Below are positions 1 through 16,621 of a stretch of 64,000 nt of DNA, one piece after another. The DNA is taken from contig CANTAL010000146.1 of the NCBI GenBank assembly GCA_947650365.1, positions 1 to 64,000 on the forward strand, given 5' to 3'. Numbering within the stretch: the first letter of the stretch is position 1; each line of letters starts with the position of its first letter. Below the pieces are notes generated by a model. It was not told the DNA's origin. It saw nothing but the letters and a program-made list of their open reading frames with translations, and made no database searches. The position numbers and the translations under genes are program-made. The DNA comes from Chamaelirium japonicum (lineage: Eukaryota; Streptophyta; Magnoliopsida; Liliales; Melanthiaceae).

Positions 1-3000
1 TAGAATGGATCGTACGAATGAATTAGAATGGATCGTGTGAAAGAATTAGAATGAATCGTACGAATGAATTAAAATGGATCGTGCGAATGAATTAGAATGG
101 ATCGTACGAATGAATTAGAATGGATACATTTGTGCGAATGAATTAGAATGGATCGTACGAATGAATTAGAATGGATCGTATGAATGAATTAGAATGGATC
201 ATACGAATGAATTAGAATGGATCGTGCGAATGAATTAGAATGGATCGTACGAATGAATTAGAATGGATCGTGTGAAAGAATTAGAATGGATTGTATGAAT
301 GAATTAGAATGGATCGTACGAATGAATTAGAATGGATCGTACGAATGAATTAGAATAGATCGTACGAATGAATTAGAATGGATCGTACGAATGAATTAGA
401 ATGGATCTTACGAATGAATTAGAATGGATCGTTCGAATGAATTAGAATGGATCGTGTGAAAGAATTAGAATAGATCGAACGAATGAATTAGAATGGATCG
501 TGCGAATGAATTAGAATGGATCGTACGAATGAATTAGAATGGATCGTGCAAATGAATTAGAATTGATCGAACGAATTCATTCTAATTCATTCATACAATC
601 CATTCTAATTCTTTCACACGATCCATTCTAATTCATTCGTATGTTCCATTCTCATTCATTCGTATGATCCATTCTAATTAATTCGTATGATCCATTCTAA
701 TACATTCGTACGATCCATTCTAATTCATTCATACAATCCATTCTAATTCATTCGTACGATCCATTCTAATTCACTCATACGATCCATTCTAATACATTCA
801 TACGATCCATTCTAATACATTTGCGCGAATATATCCATTCTAATTCATTCGTACGACATTCAAACAATCCATTCTAATTCTTTCACACGATCCATTCTAA
901 TTCATTCGTACGTTCCATTCTAATTCATTAGCACGATCCATGCTAATTCATTCGTTCGATCAATTCTAATTCATTAGCACGATCCATTCTAATTCACTCG
1001 TACGATCCATTCTAATTCATTCGCACGATCCATTCTAATTCATTCATAGGATCCATTCTAATTCATTCATACGATCTATTCTAATTCTTTCGCACGAATG
1101 TATCTATTCTAATTCATTCGCACGAATGTATCCATTCTAATTCATTCGTACGATCCATTCTAATTCATTCGTATGATCCATTCGAATTCATTCACACGAT
1201 CCATTCTAATTCATTCATACGATCCATTCTAATTCATTCATACAATCCATTCTAATTCTTTCACACGATCCATTCTAATTCATTCGTAGGATCCATTCTA
1301 ATTCATTCGTACAATCTATTCTATTTCATTCGTACGATCCATTCTTACTCATTCGTATGATCCATTCTAATTCATTCGGACGAATGTATCCATTCTAATT
1401 CATTCGTACGATCCATTCTACTTCATTCGTACGATCCATTCTAATTCATTCGTACGATCTATTCTAATTCATTCGTACGATCCATTCTAATTCATTCGTA
1501 CGATCGTACGAATGAATTAGAATGGATCGTACGGAATGAATTAGAATGGATTGTATGAATGAATTAGAATGGAAACATTCGTGCGAATGAATTAGAATGG
1601 ATCATACGAATGAGTAAGAATGGATCGTACGAATGAAATAGAATGGATTGTACGAATGAATTAGAATGGATCGTACAAATAAATTAGAATGGATCGTATG
1701 AATGAATTAGAATGGATCATACGAATGAGTAAGAATGGATTGTACAAATGAAATAGAATGGATTGTACGAATGAATTAGAATGGATCGTACGAATGAATT
1801 AGAATGGATCGTGTGAAAGAATTAGATTGCATTGTATGAATGAATTAGAATGGATCGGGCGAATGAATTAAAATGGATTGTAGGAATGAATTAGAATGGA
1901 TCGTATGAATGAATTATAATGGATCGTATGAATGAATTAGAATGGATCGTGCGAATGAATTAGAATGGATCGTACGAATGAATTAGAATGGATCGTACGA
2001 ATGAATTAGAATGGATCATACGAATGAATTAGAATGGATCATACGAATGAGTAAGAATGGATCGTACGAATAAAATAGAATGGATTGTACGAATGAATTA
2101 GAATGGATACATTCATGCGAATGAATTAGAATGGATCGGACGATTGAATTAGAATGGATCGTACGATTCATTCTAACTCATTCGTATGATCCATTCTAAT
2201 ACATTCGTACGATTCATGCTAATTCATTCGCATGATCCATTCTAATTCATTCGTACGATCCATTCTTATTCATTCATATGATCCATTCTAATTCATTCGC
2301 ACAATCCATTCTAATTCATTCGTACAATCCATTCTAATTCATTCGTATGATCCATTCTAACTCATTCGGTGGATCCATTCTAATTCATTCGTACGATCCA
2401 TTCTTATTCATTCCCACGATCCATTCTAATTTATTCGTACGATCCATTCTATTTTATTCGTACGATCTATTGTAATTCATTCGCACGAATGTAACCATTC
2501 TAATTCATTCATACGATTCATTCTAATTCATTCGTATGAGCTATTCTAATTCATTCGTACGATCTATTCTAATTCATTCGCACGATCCATTGTAATTCAT
2601 TCATACAATCCATTTACATTCATTCGCACAAATGTATCCATTCAAATTCATTCGTACGATCCAGTCGAATTCATTCGTACGATCCATTCTAATTCATTTG
2701 CACGAATATATCAAATCTAATTCATTCGTACGATCCATTCTAATTCCTTCGTACGATCCATTCTAATTCATTCGTACGATCCATTCTAATTCATTCGCAC
2801 GATCCATTCTAATTCATTCGTACGATCAATTCTAATTCATTCGCACGAATGTATCCATTCTAATTCATTCGTACGATCCTGAATTAGAATGGATACATTC
2901 GTCCGAATGAATTAGAATGGATCCGACGAATGAATTAGAATGGATCGTACGAATGAATTAGAATAGATCGTACGAATGAATTAGAATGGATACATTTGTG

Positions 3001-3984
3001 CGAATGAATTAGAATGGATCGTACGAATGAATTAGAATGGATCGTACGAATGAATTAGAATGGATCGGATGAATGAATTAGAATGGATCGTACGAATGAA
3101 TTAGAATGGATCGTACGAATGAATTAGATTGGATACATTTGTGCAAATGAATTAGAATGGATCGTACGAATGAATTAGAATGGATACATTCATCTGAATG
3201 AATTAGAATGGATCGGCCGAATGAATTAGAATGGATCGTACGAATGAATTAGAATGGATCGTACGAATGAATTAGAATGGATCGTACGAAGGAATTAGAA
3301 TGGATCGTACGAATGAATTAGAATGGATATATTCGTGCAAATGAATTAGAATGGATCGTATGAATGTATTAGAATGGATCGTATGAGTGAATTAGAATGG
3401 ATCGTACGAATGAATTAGAATGGATCGTATGAATGAATTAGAATGGATACATTCGTGTGAATGAATTAGAATGGATCGTATGAATGAATTAGAATAGATT
3501 TTGTGAATGAATTAGAACTGATCGTACGAATGAATTAGAATGGATACATTCGTGCGAATGAATTAGAATGGATTGTATGAATGAATTAGAATGGATCGTA
3601 CGAATGAATTAGAATGGATCGTACGAATGAATTAGAATAGATACATTCGTGTGAATGAATTAGAATGGATCGGATGAATGAATTAGAAAGGATCGTACGA
3701 ATGAATTAGAATGGATCGTACGAATGAATTAGAATAGATCGTACGAATAAATTAGAATGGATACATTCATCCGAATGAATTAGAATGGATCATACGAATG
3801 AGTAAGAATGGATCGTACGAATGAAATAGAATAGATTGTACGAATGAATTAGAATGGATTCGTACGAAAGAATTAGAATGGATACATTCGTGCGAATGAA
3901 TTAGAATGGATCTTTCCAATGAGTAAGAATGGATCGTACGAATGAAATAGAATGGATTGTGATAATGAATTAGAATGGATCACA

Positions 3985-6900
3985 CGAATGTATCCATTCT
4001 AATTCATTCGTACGATCCATTCTAATTCATTCGTATGATCCATTCTAATTAATTCTTATGATCCATTCTAATTCATTCGTACGATCCATTCTAATTCATT
4101 CATACAATCCATTCTAATTCATTCATACGATCCATTCTAATTCACTCATACGATCCATTCTAATACATTCATACGATCCATTCTAATTCATTTGCACGAA
4201 TATATCCATTCTAATTCATTCGTACGATCCATTCTAATTCCTTCGTACGATCCATTCTAATTCATTCGTACGATCTATTCTAATTCATTCGTACGATCCA
4301 TTCTAATTCATTCGTACGATCCATTCTAATTCCTTCGTACGATCCATTCTAATTCATTCGTACGATCCATTCTAATTCATTCGTACAATCTATTCTAATT
4401 CATTCGTACGAATGGATACATTCGTGTGAATGAATTAGAATGGATCGTACGAATGAGTAAGAATGGATCGTACGAATGAAATAGAATGGATTGCACGAAT
4501 GAATTAGAATGGATCGTACGAAGGAATTAGAATGGATCGTACAAATGAATTAGAATGGATCGTGCTAATGAACTAGAATTGATCGAACGAATGAATTAGC
4601 ATGGATCGTGCTAATGAATTAGAATGGAACGTACGAATGAATTAGAATGGATCGTGTGAAAGAATTAGAATGGATTGTATGAATGAATTAGAATGAATTC
4701 GTACGATCCATTCGAATTCATTCGCACGATCCATTCTAATTCATTCATACAATCCATTCTAATTCTTTCACACGATCCATTCTAATTCATTCGTAGGATC
4801 CATTCTAATTCATTCGTACGATCCATTCTAATTCATTCGCACGATCCATTCTAATTCATTCGTACGATCCATTCTTATTCTTTCACACGATCCATTCTAA
4901 TTCATTCGTACGATCCATTCTAATTCATTCGTACGATCTATTCTAATTCATTCGTACGAAACATTCTAATTTCATTCGTACGATCCATTCTAATTCATTC
5001 GCTCGAATGTATCCATTCTAATCCATTCGTACGATCCATTATAATCCATTCGTACGATCCATTCTAATTCATTCGCATGAATGTAACCATTCTAATTCAT
5101 TCATTTGATCCATTCTAATTCATTCGTACGATCCATTCTAATTCATTCGTCCGATCCATTCAAATTCATTCGCACGAATGTATCCATTCTAATTCATTCG
5201 TACGATCCATTCTAATTCATTCGTACGATCCATTCTAATTCATTCGTAAGATCCATTCTAATTCATTCGTACGATCCATTCTAATTCATTCATACGATCC
5301 ATTCTAATTCATTCGCACGAATGTATCCATTCTAGTTCATTCGTACGATCCATTCTAATTCATTCGCACGATCCATTCTAATTCATTCGTACGATCAATT
5401 CTAATTTATTCGCACGAATGTATCCATTCTAATTCATTCGTACGATCCTGAATTAGAATGGATCGTACGAATGAAATAGAATGGATACCTTTGTGCATAT
5501 GAATTAGAATGGATCGTACGAATGAATTAGAATGGATCATATTAATGAATTAGAATGGATCGTACGAATGAATTAGAATGGATCGTACGAATGAATTAGA
5601 ATGGATCTTACGAATGGATTAGAATGGATACATTCGTGCGAATGAATTAGAATGGATCGGACGAATGAATTAGAATTGATCGTACGAATGAATTAGAATG
5701 GATCAAATGAATAAATTAGAATGGTTACATTCATGCGAATGAATTAGAATGGATCGTACGAATGGATTAGAATGGATCGTACGAATGGATTAGAATGGAT
5801 ACATTCGAGCGAATGAATTAGAATGGATCGTACGAATGAAATTAGAATGGATCGTACGAATGAATTAGAATAGATCGTACGAATGAATTAGAATGGATCG
5901 TGTGAAAGAATTAGAATGGATCGTACGAATGAATTAGAATGGATCGTGCGAATGAATTAGAATGGATCGTACGAATGAATTAGAATGGATCGTGCTAATG
6001 AATTAGAATTGATCGAACGAATGAATTAGCATGGATCGTGCATTCGTATGATCCATTCTAATTCATTCGTAAGATCCATTCTAATTCATTCGTACGATCC
6101 ATTCTAATCCATTCGTACGATCCATTCTAATTCATTCGCACGAATGTATCCATTCTAGTTCATTCGTACGATCCATTCTAATTCATTCGTACGATCCATT
6201 CTAATTCATTCATACGATCTATTCTATTTCATTCATACAATCCATTCTAATTCTTTCACACGATCAATTCTAATTCATTCGTACGATACATTCTAATTCA
6301 TTCGCACAATCCATTCTATTTCATTCGTACGATCCATTCTTACTCATTCGTATGATCCATTCTAATTCATTCGCACGAATGTATCCATAATGGATCATAC
6401 GAATGAGTAAGAATGGATCGTACGAATAAAATAGAATGGATTGTGCGAATAAATTAGAATGGACCGTACGAATGAATTAGAATGGATACATTCGTGCGAA
6501 TGAATTAGAATGGATCGGACGATTGAATTAGAATGGATCGTACGAATGAATTAGAATGGATCGTACGAATGAATTAGAATGGATCGTACGAATAAATTAG
6601 AATGGATACATTCGTCCGAATGAATTAGAATGGATCATACGAATGAGTAAGAATGGATCGTACGAATGAAATAGAATAGATTGTACGAATGAATTAGAAT
6701 GGATCGTGCGAATGAATTAGAATGGATCGTACGAATGAATTAGAATGGATCGTACGAATGAATTAGAATGGATCGTGCGAATGAATTAGAATGGATCATA
6801 TTAATGAATTAGAATGGATCGTACGAATGAATTAGAATGGATACATTCGTGCGAATGAATTAGAATGGATCGTGCGAATCCATTAGACTGGATCGTGCGA

Positions 6901-8150
6901 ATGAATAAGAATGGATCATACGAATGAATTAGAATGGATCGTACGAATTAATTAGAATGGATACATTCGTGCGAATGAATTACAATGGATTGTATGAATG
7001 AATTAGAATGGATCGTACGAATGAATTAGAATGGATCATACAAATTAATTAGAATGGATCATACGAATGAATTAGAATGGATCGTACGAATGAATTACAA
7101 TGGATCATACGAATGAACTAGAATGGATCGTACGAATGAACTAGAATGGATACATTCGTGCGAATAAATTAGAATGGATCGTACAAATGAATTAGAATGG
7201 ATCGTACGATTCATTCTAATTCATTCATACGATCCATTCTAATACATTCGTACGATTCATGCTAATTCATTCGCACGATCCATTCTAATTCATTCGTACG
7301 ATCCATTCTTATTCATTCATACGATCCATTCTAATTCATTCGCACAATCCATTCTAATTCATTCGTACAATCCATTCTAATTCATTCGTATGATCCATTC
7401 TAACTCATTCGGTGGATCCATTCTAATTCATTCGTACGATCCATTCTAATTCATTCCCACGATCCATTCTAATTTATTCGTACGATCCATTCTAATTCAT
7501 TCGTACGATCTATTCTAATTCATTCGAACGAATGTAACCATTCTAATTCATTCATACGATTCATTCTAATTCATTCGCATGAGCTATTCTAATTCATTCG
7601 TACGATCCATTCTAATTCATTCGTACGATCCATTGTAATTCATTCATACAATCCATTTAGATTCATTCGCACAAATGTATCCATTCAAATTCCTTCGTAC
7701 GATCCAGTCTAATTCATTCGTACGATCCATTCTAATTCATTCGCACGAATATATCCATTTTAATTCTTTCGTACGATGCATTCTAATTCATTCGTATGAT
7801 CCATTCTAATTCATTCGTACGATCCATTCTAATTCATTCGCACGAATGTATCCATTCTAATTCATTCGTACAATCCATTCTATTTCATTCGTACGATCCA
7901 TTCTTACTCATTCGTATGATCCATTCTAATTCATTCGTACGATCCATTCTAATTCAATCGTACGATCCATTCTAATTCATTCGCACGATCCATTCTAATT
8001 CATTCATACGATCCATTCTAATTCATTCATACGATCCATTCTAATTCATTCCTACAATCCATTCTAATTCATTCGCCCGATCCATTCTAATTCATTCATA
8101 CGATCCATTCTATTCTAATGGATCATGCGATCCATTCGAATTCATTCACA
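3985..8150. repeat. Satellite higher-order module, copy 1
   Basis: This block contains orientation switches at about 3985, 4410, 4698, 5449, 6041, 6388 and 7208, and a small hairpin near 8105-8130. The same series of junction sequences recurs in the same order at 16622-20830. Intervals between switches are about 425, 288, 751, 592, 347 and 820 bp here, against 426, 402, 751, 616, 347 and 724 bp there. The match is of junctions and variant monomers read by eye, not of a computed alignment. Confidence 0.7.
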
Positions 8151-11100
8151 CGATCCATTCTAATTCATTCATACGATCCATTCTAATTCATTCGTAAGAT
8201 CCATTCTAATTCATTCGTACGATCCATTCTAATTCATTCGTACGATCCATTCTAATTCATTCGCACGAATGTATCCATTCTAGTTCATTCGTACGATCCA
8301 TTCTAGTTCATTCGTACGATCCATTCTAATTCATTCGTACGATCCATTCCAATTCATTCGTATGATCCATTCTAATTAATTCGTATGATCCATTCTAATT
8401 CATTCGTACGATCCTTTCTAATTCATTCGCACGAATGTATCCATTCTAGTTCATTCGTACGATCCATTCTAATTCATTCATACGATCCATTCTAATTCAT
8501 TCGCACGATCCATTCTAATTCATTCGTACGATCAATTCTAATTCATTCGCACGAATGTATCCATTCTAATTCATTCGTACGATCCTGAATTAGAATGGAT
8601 CGTACGAATGAATTAGAATGGATACCTTTGTGCATATGAATTAGAATGGATCGTACGAATGAATTAGAATGGATCATATTAATGAATTAGAATGGATCGT
8701 ACGAATGAATTAGAATGGATACATTCGTGCGAATGAATTAGAATGGATCGTGCACGAATGTATCCATTCTAATTCATTCGTACGATCCATTCTAATTCAT
8801 TAATATGATCCTTTCTAATTCATTCGTACGATCCATTCTAATTCAAATGCACAAAGGTATCCATTCTAATCCATTCGTAGGATCCATTCTAATCCATTCG
8901 TACGATCCATTCTAATTCATTCGTACGATCCATTCTAATTCATTCGCTCGAATGTATCCATTCTAATCCATTCGCACGATCCATTCTAATCCATTCGTAC
9001 GATCCATTCTAATTCATTCGCATGAATGTAACCATTCTAATTCATTCATTTGATCCATTCTAATTCATTCGTACGATCCATTCTAATTCATTCGTAAGAT
9101 CCATTCTAATTCATTCGTACGATCCATTCTAATTCATTCGTACGATCCATTCTAGTTCATTCGTACGATCCATTCTAATTCATTCGTACGATCCATTCTA
9201 ATTCATTCGTATGATCCATTCTAGTTAATTCGTATGATCCATTCTAATTCATTCGTACGATCCATTCTAATTCATTCATACAATCCATTCTAATTCATTC
9301 GCACGAATGTATCCATTCTAATTAATTCGTACGATCCATTCTAATTCATTCGTATGATCCATTCTTATTCATTCGCACGATCCAGTCTAATGGATTCGCA
9401 TGATCCATTCTAATTCATTCGCACGAATGTATCCATTCTAATTTATTCGTACGATCCATTCTAATTCATTCGTACGATCCATTCTAATTCATTCGTACGA
9501 TCCATTCTTACTCATTCGTATGATCCATTCTAATTCATTCGTACGATCCATTCTAATTCATTCGTACGATCGATTCTAATTCATTCGCACTATCCATTCT
9601 AATTCATTCGTACGATCCATTCTAATTCATTCGTATGATCCATTCTAATTTATTCATTCAAATATATCCATTCTAATTCATTCGTACGATCCATTCTAAT
9701 TCATTCGCACGAATGTATCCATTCTAATTCATTTGCACGATCCATTCTAATTCATTCCTATGATCTATTCTAATTCATTTGTACTATGCATTCTAATTAA
9801 TTCTAATTCATTCGTACGATCCATTCTACGATCCATTCTAATTCATTCGTATATTCCATTCTAATTCATTCGTATGATCCATTCTAATTCATTCGTACGA
9901 TCTATTCTAATTCATTCGTACGATCCATTCTAATTCATTCGTACGATCCATTCTAATTCCTTCGTACGATCCATTCTAATTCATTCGTACGATCCATTCT
10001 AATTCATTCGTACGATCCATTCTAATTCCTTCGTACGATCCATTCTAATTCATTCGTACGATCTATTCTAATTCATTCGTACGATCCATTCTAATTCATT
10101 CGTACGATCCATTCTAATTCCTTCGTACGATCCATTCTAATTCATTCGTACGATCCATTCTAATTCATTCACACGATCCATTCTAATTCATTCGTACGAT
10201 CCATTCTAATTCATTCGTGCAATCCATTCTATTTCATTCGTACGATCCATTCTTACTCATTCGTATGATCAATTCTAATTCATTCACATGAATGTATCCA
10301 TTCGTATGAATGAATTAGAATAGATTGTACGAATGAATTAGAATGGATCGTACGAATGAATTAGAATGGATCGTACGAAGGAATTAGAATGGATCGTACG
10401 AATGAATTAGAATGGATCGTACGAATGAATTAGAATAGATCGTACGAATGAATTAGAATGGATCGTACGAAGGAATTAGAATGGATCGTACGAATGAATT
10501 AGAATGGATATATTCGTGCAAATGAATTAGAATGGATCATATGAATGTATTAGAATGGATCGTATGAGTGAATTAGAATGGATCGTACAAATGAATTAGA
10601 ATGGATCGTATGAATGAATTAGAATGGATACATTCGTGCGAATTAATTAGAATGGATTGTGCGAATGAATAAGAACAGATCGTGCGAATGAATTAGAATG
10701 GATCGTACGAATGAATTAGAATGGATCGTGCGAATGAATTATAATGGATCGTACGAATGAATTAGAATGGATACATTTGTGCGAATGAATTAGAATGGAT
10801 CGTACGAATGAATTAGAATGGATCGTATGAATGAATTAGAGTGGATCGTACGAATGAATTAGAATGAATCGTGCGAATGAATTAGAATGGATCGTACGAA
10901 TGAATTAGAATGGATCGTACGAATGAACTAGAATGGATACATTCGTGCGAATGAATTAGAATGGATCGTACGAATGAATTAGAATGGATCGTACGAATGA
11001 ATTAGAATGGATCGTACAAATGAATTAGAATGGATACATTCGTGCGAATGAATTAGAATGGATCGGACGAATGAATTAGAATGGATCGTACGAATGAATT

Positions 11101-14100
11101 AGAATGGATCGTACGAAAAAATTAGAATGGATACATTCGTCCGAATGAATTAGAATGGATCATACGAATGAGTAAGAATGGATCTTACGAATGAAATAGA
11201 ATAGATTGTACGAATGAATTAGAATGGATCCTACGAATGAATTAGAATGGATCGTGTGAAAGAATTAGAATGGATTGTATGAATGAATTAGAATGGATCG
11301 TATGAATGAATTAGAATATATCGTGCGAATGAATTCGAATGGATCGTACGAATTCATTCTAATTCATTCATACAATCCATTCTAATTCTTTCACACGATC
11401 CATTCTAATTCATTCGTAGGATCCATTCTAATTCATTCGTATAATCTATTCTATTTCATTCGTACGATCCATTCTTACTTATTCGTATGATCCATTCTAA
11501 TTCATTCGGACGAATGTATCCATTCTAATTTATTCGTACGATCCATTCTAATTCATTCGTACGATCCGTTCTTACTCATTCGTACGATCCATTCTAATTC
11601 ATTCGTACGATCCGTTCTTACTCATTCGTACGATCCATTCTAATTTCTTCGTACGATCCATTCTAATTCCTTCGTACGATCCATTCTAATTCATTCACAC
11701 GATCCATTCTAATTCTTTCATACAATCCATTCTAATTCTTTCGTGCGAATGAATTAGAATGGATACCTTTGGGCATATGAATTAGAATGGATCATATGAA
11801 TGAATTAGAATGGATCATATTAATGAATTAGAATGGATCGTACGAATGAATTAGAATGGATACATTCGTGCGAATGAATTAGAATGGATCGTGCGAATCA
11901 ATTAGACTGGATCGTGCGAATGAATAAGAATAGATCATACGAATGAATTAGAATGGATCGTACGAATTAATTAGAATGGATACATTCGTGCGAATGAATT
12001 AGAATGGATTGTATGAATGAATTAGAATGGATCGTACGAATGAATTAGAATGGATCATACGAATTAATTAGAATGGATCGTACGAATGAATTAGAATGGA
12101 TCGTACGAATGAATTAGAATGGATCGTACGAATGAATTAGAATGGATCGTACGAATGAATTAGAATGGATCGTGCGAATGAATTAGAATGGATCGTACGA
12201 ATGAATTAGAATGGATACATTTGTACGAATGAATTAGAATGGATCGTACGAATGAATTAGAATGGATTGTATGAACGAATTAGAATGGATCGTACGAATG
12301 AATTAGAATGGATCGTGCGAATGAATTAGAATGGATCGTACGAATGAATTAGAATGGATCGTGTGAAAGAATTAGAATGGATCGTACGAATGAATTAGAA
12401 TGGATCGTGCGAATGAATTAGAATGGATCGTACGAATGAATTAGAATGGATACATTTGTGCGAATGAATTAGAATGGATCATACGAATGAATTAGAATGG
12501 ATCATATGAATGAATTAGAATGGATCGTACGAATGAATTAGAATGGATCTTACGAATGAACAAAAATGGATACATTCGTGCGAATGAATTAGAATGGATC
12601 GTACGAATGAATTAGAATGGATCGTACGAATGAATTAGAATGGATCTTACGAATGAATTAGAATGGATCGTACGAATGAATTAGAATGGATCGTACGAAT
12701 GAATTAGAATGGATCGTACGAATAAATTTGAATGGATACATTCGTCCGAATGAATTAGAATGGATCATACGAATGAGTAAGAATGGATCGTACGAATGAA
12801 ATAGAATAGATTGTACGAATGAATTAGAATGGATTCGTACGAATGAATTAGAATGGATACATTCGTGCGAATGAATTAGAACAGATCGTACCAATGAGTA
12901 AGAATGGATCATACGAATGAAATAGAATGGATTGTGCGAATGAATTAGAATGGATCGTACGAATGAATTAGAATGGATCGTGTGAAAGAATTAGAATGGA
13001 TTGTACGAATGAATTAGAATGGATCGTACGAATGAATTAGAATGGATACATTCGTGCGTATGAATTAGAATGGATCGGACGAATGAATTAGAATGGATCG
13101 TACGAATGAATTAGAATGGATCAAATGAATGAATTAGAATGGTTACATTCATGCGAATGAATTAGAATGGATCGTACGAATGAATTAGAATGGATACATT
13201 CGTGCGAATGAATTAGAATGGATCATACCAATGAGTAAGAATGGATCGTACGAATGAAATAGAATGGATTGTGCGAATGAATTAGAATGGATCGTACGAA
13301 TGAATTAGAATGGATCGTGTGAAAGAATTAGAATGGATTGTATGAATGAATTAGAATAGATCGTATGAATGAATTAGAATGGATCGTACGAATGAATAAG
13401 AATGGATCATACGAATGAATTAGAATGGATACATTCGTGCGAATAAATTAGAATGGATACATTCGTGCGAAAAAATTAGAATGGATTGTATGAATGAATT
13501 AGAATGGATCGTATGAATGAATTAGAATGTATCGTGCGAATGAAATCGAATGGATCGTACGAATGAACTAGAATGGATACATTTGTGCGAATGAATTAGA
13601 ATTAGAATGGATCGTGTGGAAGAATTAGAATGGATTGTATGAATGAATTAGAATGGATCGTACGAATGAATTAGAATGGATCGTACGAAGGAATTAGAAT
13701 GGATCGTATGAATGAATTAGAATGGATCGTACGAATGAATTAGAATAGATCGTACGAATGAATTAGAATGGATCGTACGAAGGAATTAGAATGGATCGTA
13801 TGAATGAATTAGAATGGATATATTCGTGCAAATGAATTAGAATAGATCGTACGAATGAATTAGAATGGATCGTACGAAGGAATTAGAATGGATCGTACGA
13901 ATGAATTAGAGTGGATATATTCGTGCAAATGAATTAGAATGGATCGTATGAATGTATTAGAATGGATCGTATGAGTGAATTAGAATGGATCGTACGAATG
14001 AATTAGAATGGATCGTATGAATGAATTAGAATGGATACATTCGTGTGAATGAATTAGAATGGATCATATGAATGAATTAGAATAGATTTTGTGAATGAAT

Positions 14101-16621
14101 TAGAACTGATCGTACGAATGAATTTCAATGGATACATTCGTACGAATGAATTAGAATGGATTGTATGAATGAATTAGAATGGATCGTACGAATGAATTAG
14201 AATGGATCGTATGAGTGAATTAGAATGGATACGAAGGAATTAGAATGGATCATACGAAGGAATTAGAATGGATCATACGAATGAAATAGAATGGATCGTA
14301 CGAAGTAATTAGAATGGATCGTACGAAGGAATTAGAATGGATCGTACAAAGGAATTAGAATGGATCGTACGAATGAATTAGAATGGACATATTCGTGCAA
14401 ATAAATTAGAATGGATCGTACGAATGAATTAGAATGGATCGTATGAGTGAATTAGAACGGATAGTACGAATGAAGTAGAATGGATCGTATGAATGAATTA
14501 GAATGGATACATTCATGCGAATGAATTAGAATGGATCGTATGAATGAATTAGAATAGATTGTGCGAATGAATTAGAATGGATCGTATGAATGAATTAGAA
14601 TGGATACATTCGTGCGAATAAATTAGAATGGATTGTATGAATGAATTAGAATGGATCGTACGAATGAATTAGAATGGATCGTACGAATGAATTAGAATAG
14701 ATTGCGCGAATGAATTAGAATGGATCGTACGAATGAATTAGAATGGATCGTACGATGGAATTTGAATGGATCGTACGAATGCGTACGATTCATTCTAATT
14801 CCTTCGTACGATCCATTCTAATTCATTCGTACGATCCAGTCTAATTCATTCATACAATCCATTCTAATTCCTTCACACGATCCATTCTAATTCATTCGTA
14901 CGATCCATTCTAATTCATTCGTGCAATCCATTCTATTTCATTCGTACGATCCATTCTTACTCATTCGTACGATCCATTCTAATTCATTCACACGAATGTA
15001 CCCATTCGTACGAATGAATTAGAATAGATTGTACGAATGAATTACAATGGATCGTACGAATGAATTAGAATGGATCGTACGAAGGAATTAGAATAGATCG
15101 TACGAATGAATTAGAATGGATCGTACGAATGAATTAGAATAGATCATACGAATGAATTAGAATGGATCGTACGAAGGAATTAGAATGGATCGTACGAATG
15201 AATTAGAATGGATATATTCATGCAAATGAATTAGAATGGATCGTATGAATGTATTAGAATGGATCGTATGAGTGAATTAGAATGGATCGTACGAATGAAT
15301 TAGAATGGATCGTATGAATGAATTAGAATGGATACATTCGTGCGAATGAATTAGAATTGATCGTACGAATGAATTAGAATGGATCGTGCGAATGAATTAG
15401 AATGGATCGTACGAATGAATTAAAATGGATCGTACGAATGAACTAGAATGGATACATTCGTGCGAATAAATTAGAATGGATCGTACGAATGAATTAGAAT
15501 GGATCGTACGAATGAATTAGAATGGATCTTACGAATGAATTAGAATGGATCGTACGAATGAATTAGAATGGATCGTACGAATGAATTAGAATGGATACAT
15601 TCGTGCGAATGAATTAGAATGGATCGGACGAATGAATTAGAATGGATCGTACGAATGAATTAGAATGGATCAAATGAATGAATTAGAATGGTTATATTCA
15701 TGCGAATGGATTAGAATGGATCGTACGAATGGATTAGAATGGATACATTCGAGCGAATGAATTAGAATGGATCGTACGAATGAATTAGAATGGATCGTAT
15801 GAATGGATTAGAATGGATCCTACGAATGGATTAGAATGGATACCTTTGTGCATATGAATTAGAATGGATCGTACGAATGAATTAGAATGGATCATATTAA
15901 TGAATTAGAATGGATCGTACGAATGAATTAGAATGGATACATTCATGCGAATAAATTAGAATGGATCTTGTGAATCCATTAGACTGGATCGTGCGAATAA
16001 ATAAGAATGGATCATACGAATGAATTAGAATGGTTCGTACGAATTAATTAGAATGGATACATTTGTGCGAATGAATTAGAATGGATTGTATGAATGAATT
16101 AGAATGGATCGTACGAATGAATTAGAATGGATCATACGAATTAATTAGAATGGATCATACGAATGAATTAGAATGGATCGTATGAATGAATTAGAATGGA
16201 TCGTACGAATGAACTAGAATGGATCGTACGAATGAACTAGAATGGATACATTCGTGCGAATGAATTTGAATGGATCGTACGAATGAATTAGAATGGATCG
16301 TACGAATGAATTAGAATGGATCGTACGAATGAATTAGAATGGATCTTACGAATGAAATAGAATGAATTAGAATGGATACATTCGTGCGAATGAATTAGAA
16401 TGGATCGGACGAATGAATTAGAATGGATCGTACGAATGAATTAGAATGGATCTTACGAATGAAATAGAATAGATTGTACGAATGAATTAGAATAGATTCG
16501 TACGAATGAATTAGAATGGATACATTCGTGCGAATGAATTAGAATGGATCGTACCAATGAGTAAGAATGGATCGTACGAATGAAATAGGATGGATTGTGC
16601 GAATGAATTAGAATGGATCGC

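Noticed and set aside
12658-12912. Open frame of 84 codons on the minus strand in the satellite, with similar ones at 16453-16635 and 29969-30175
   Set aside because: The translation is a repeat of SILIHSYDPF-like words given by the monomer, because three 23-bp units are 69 bp or 23 codons. No start context or family resemblance is seen.
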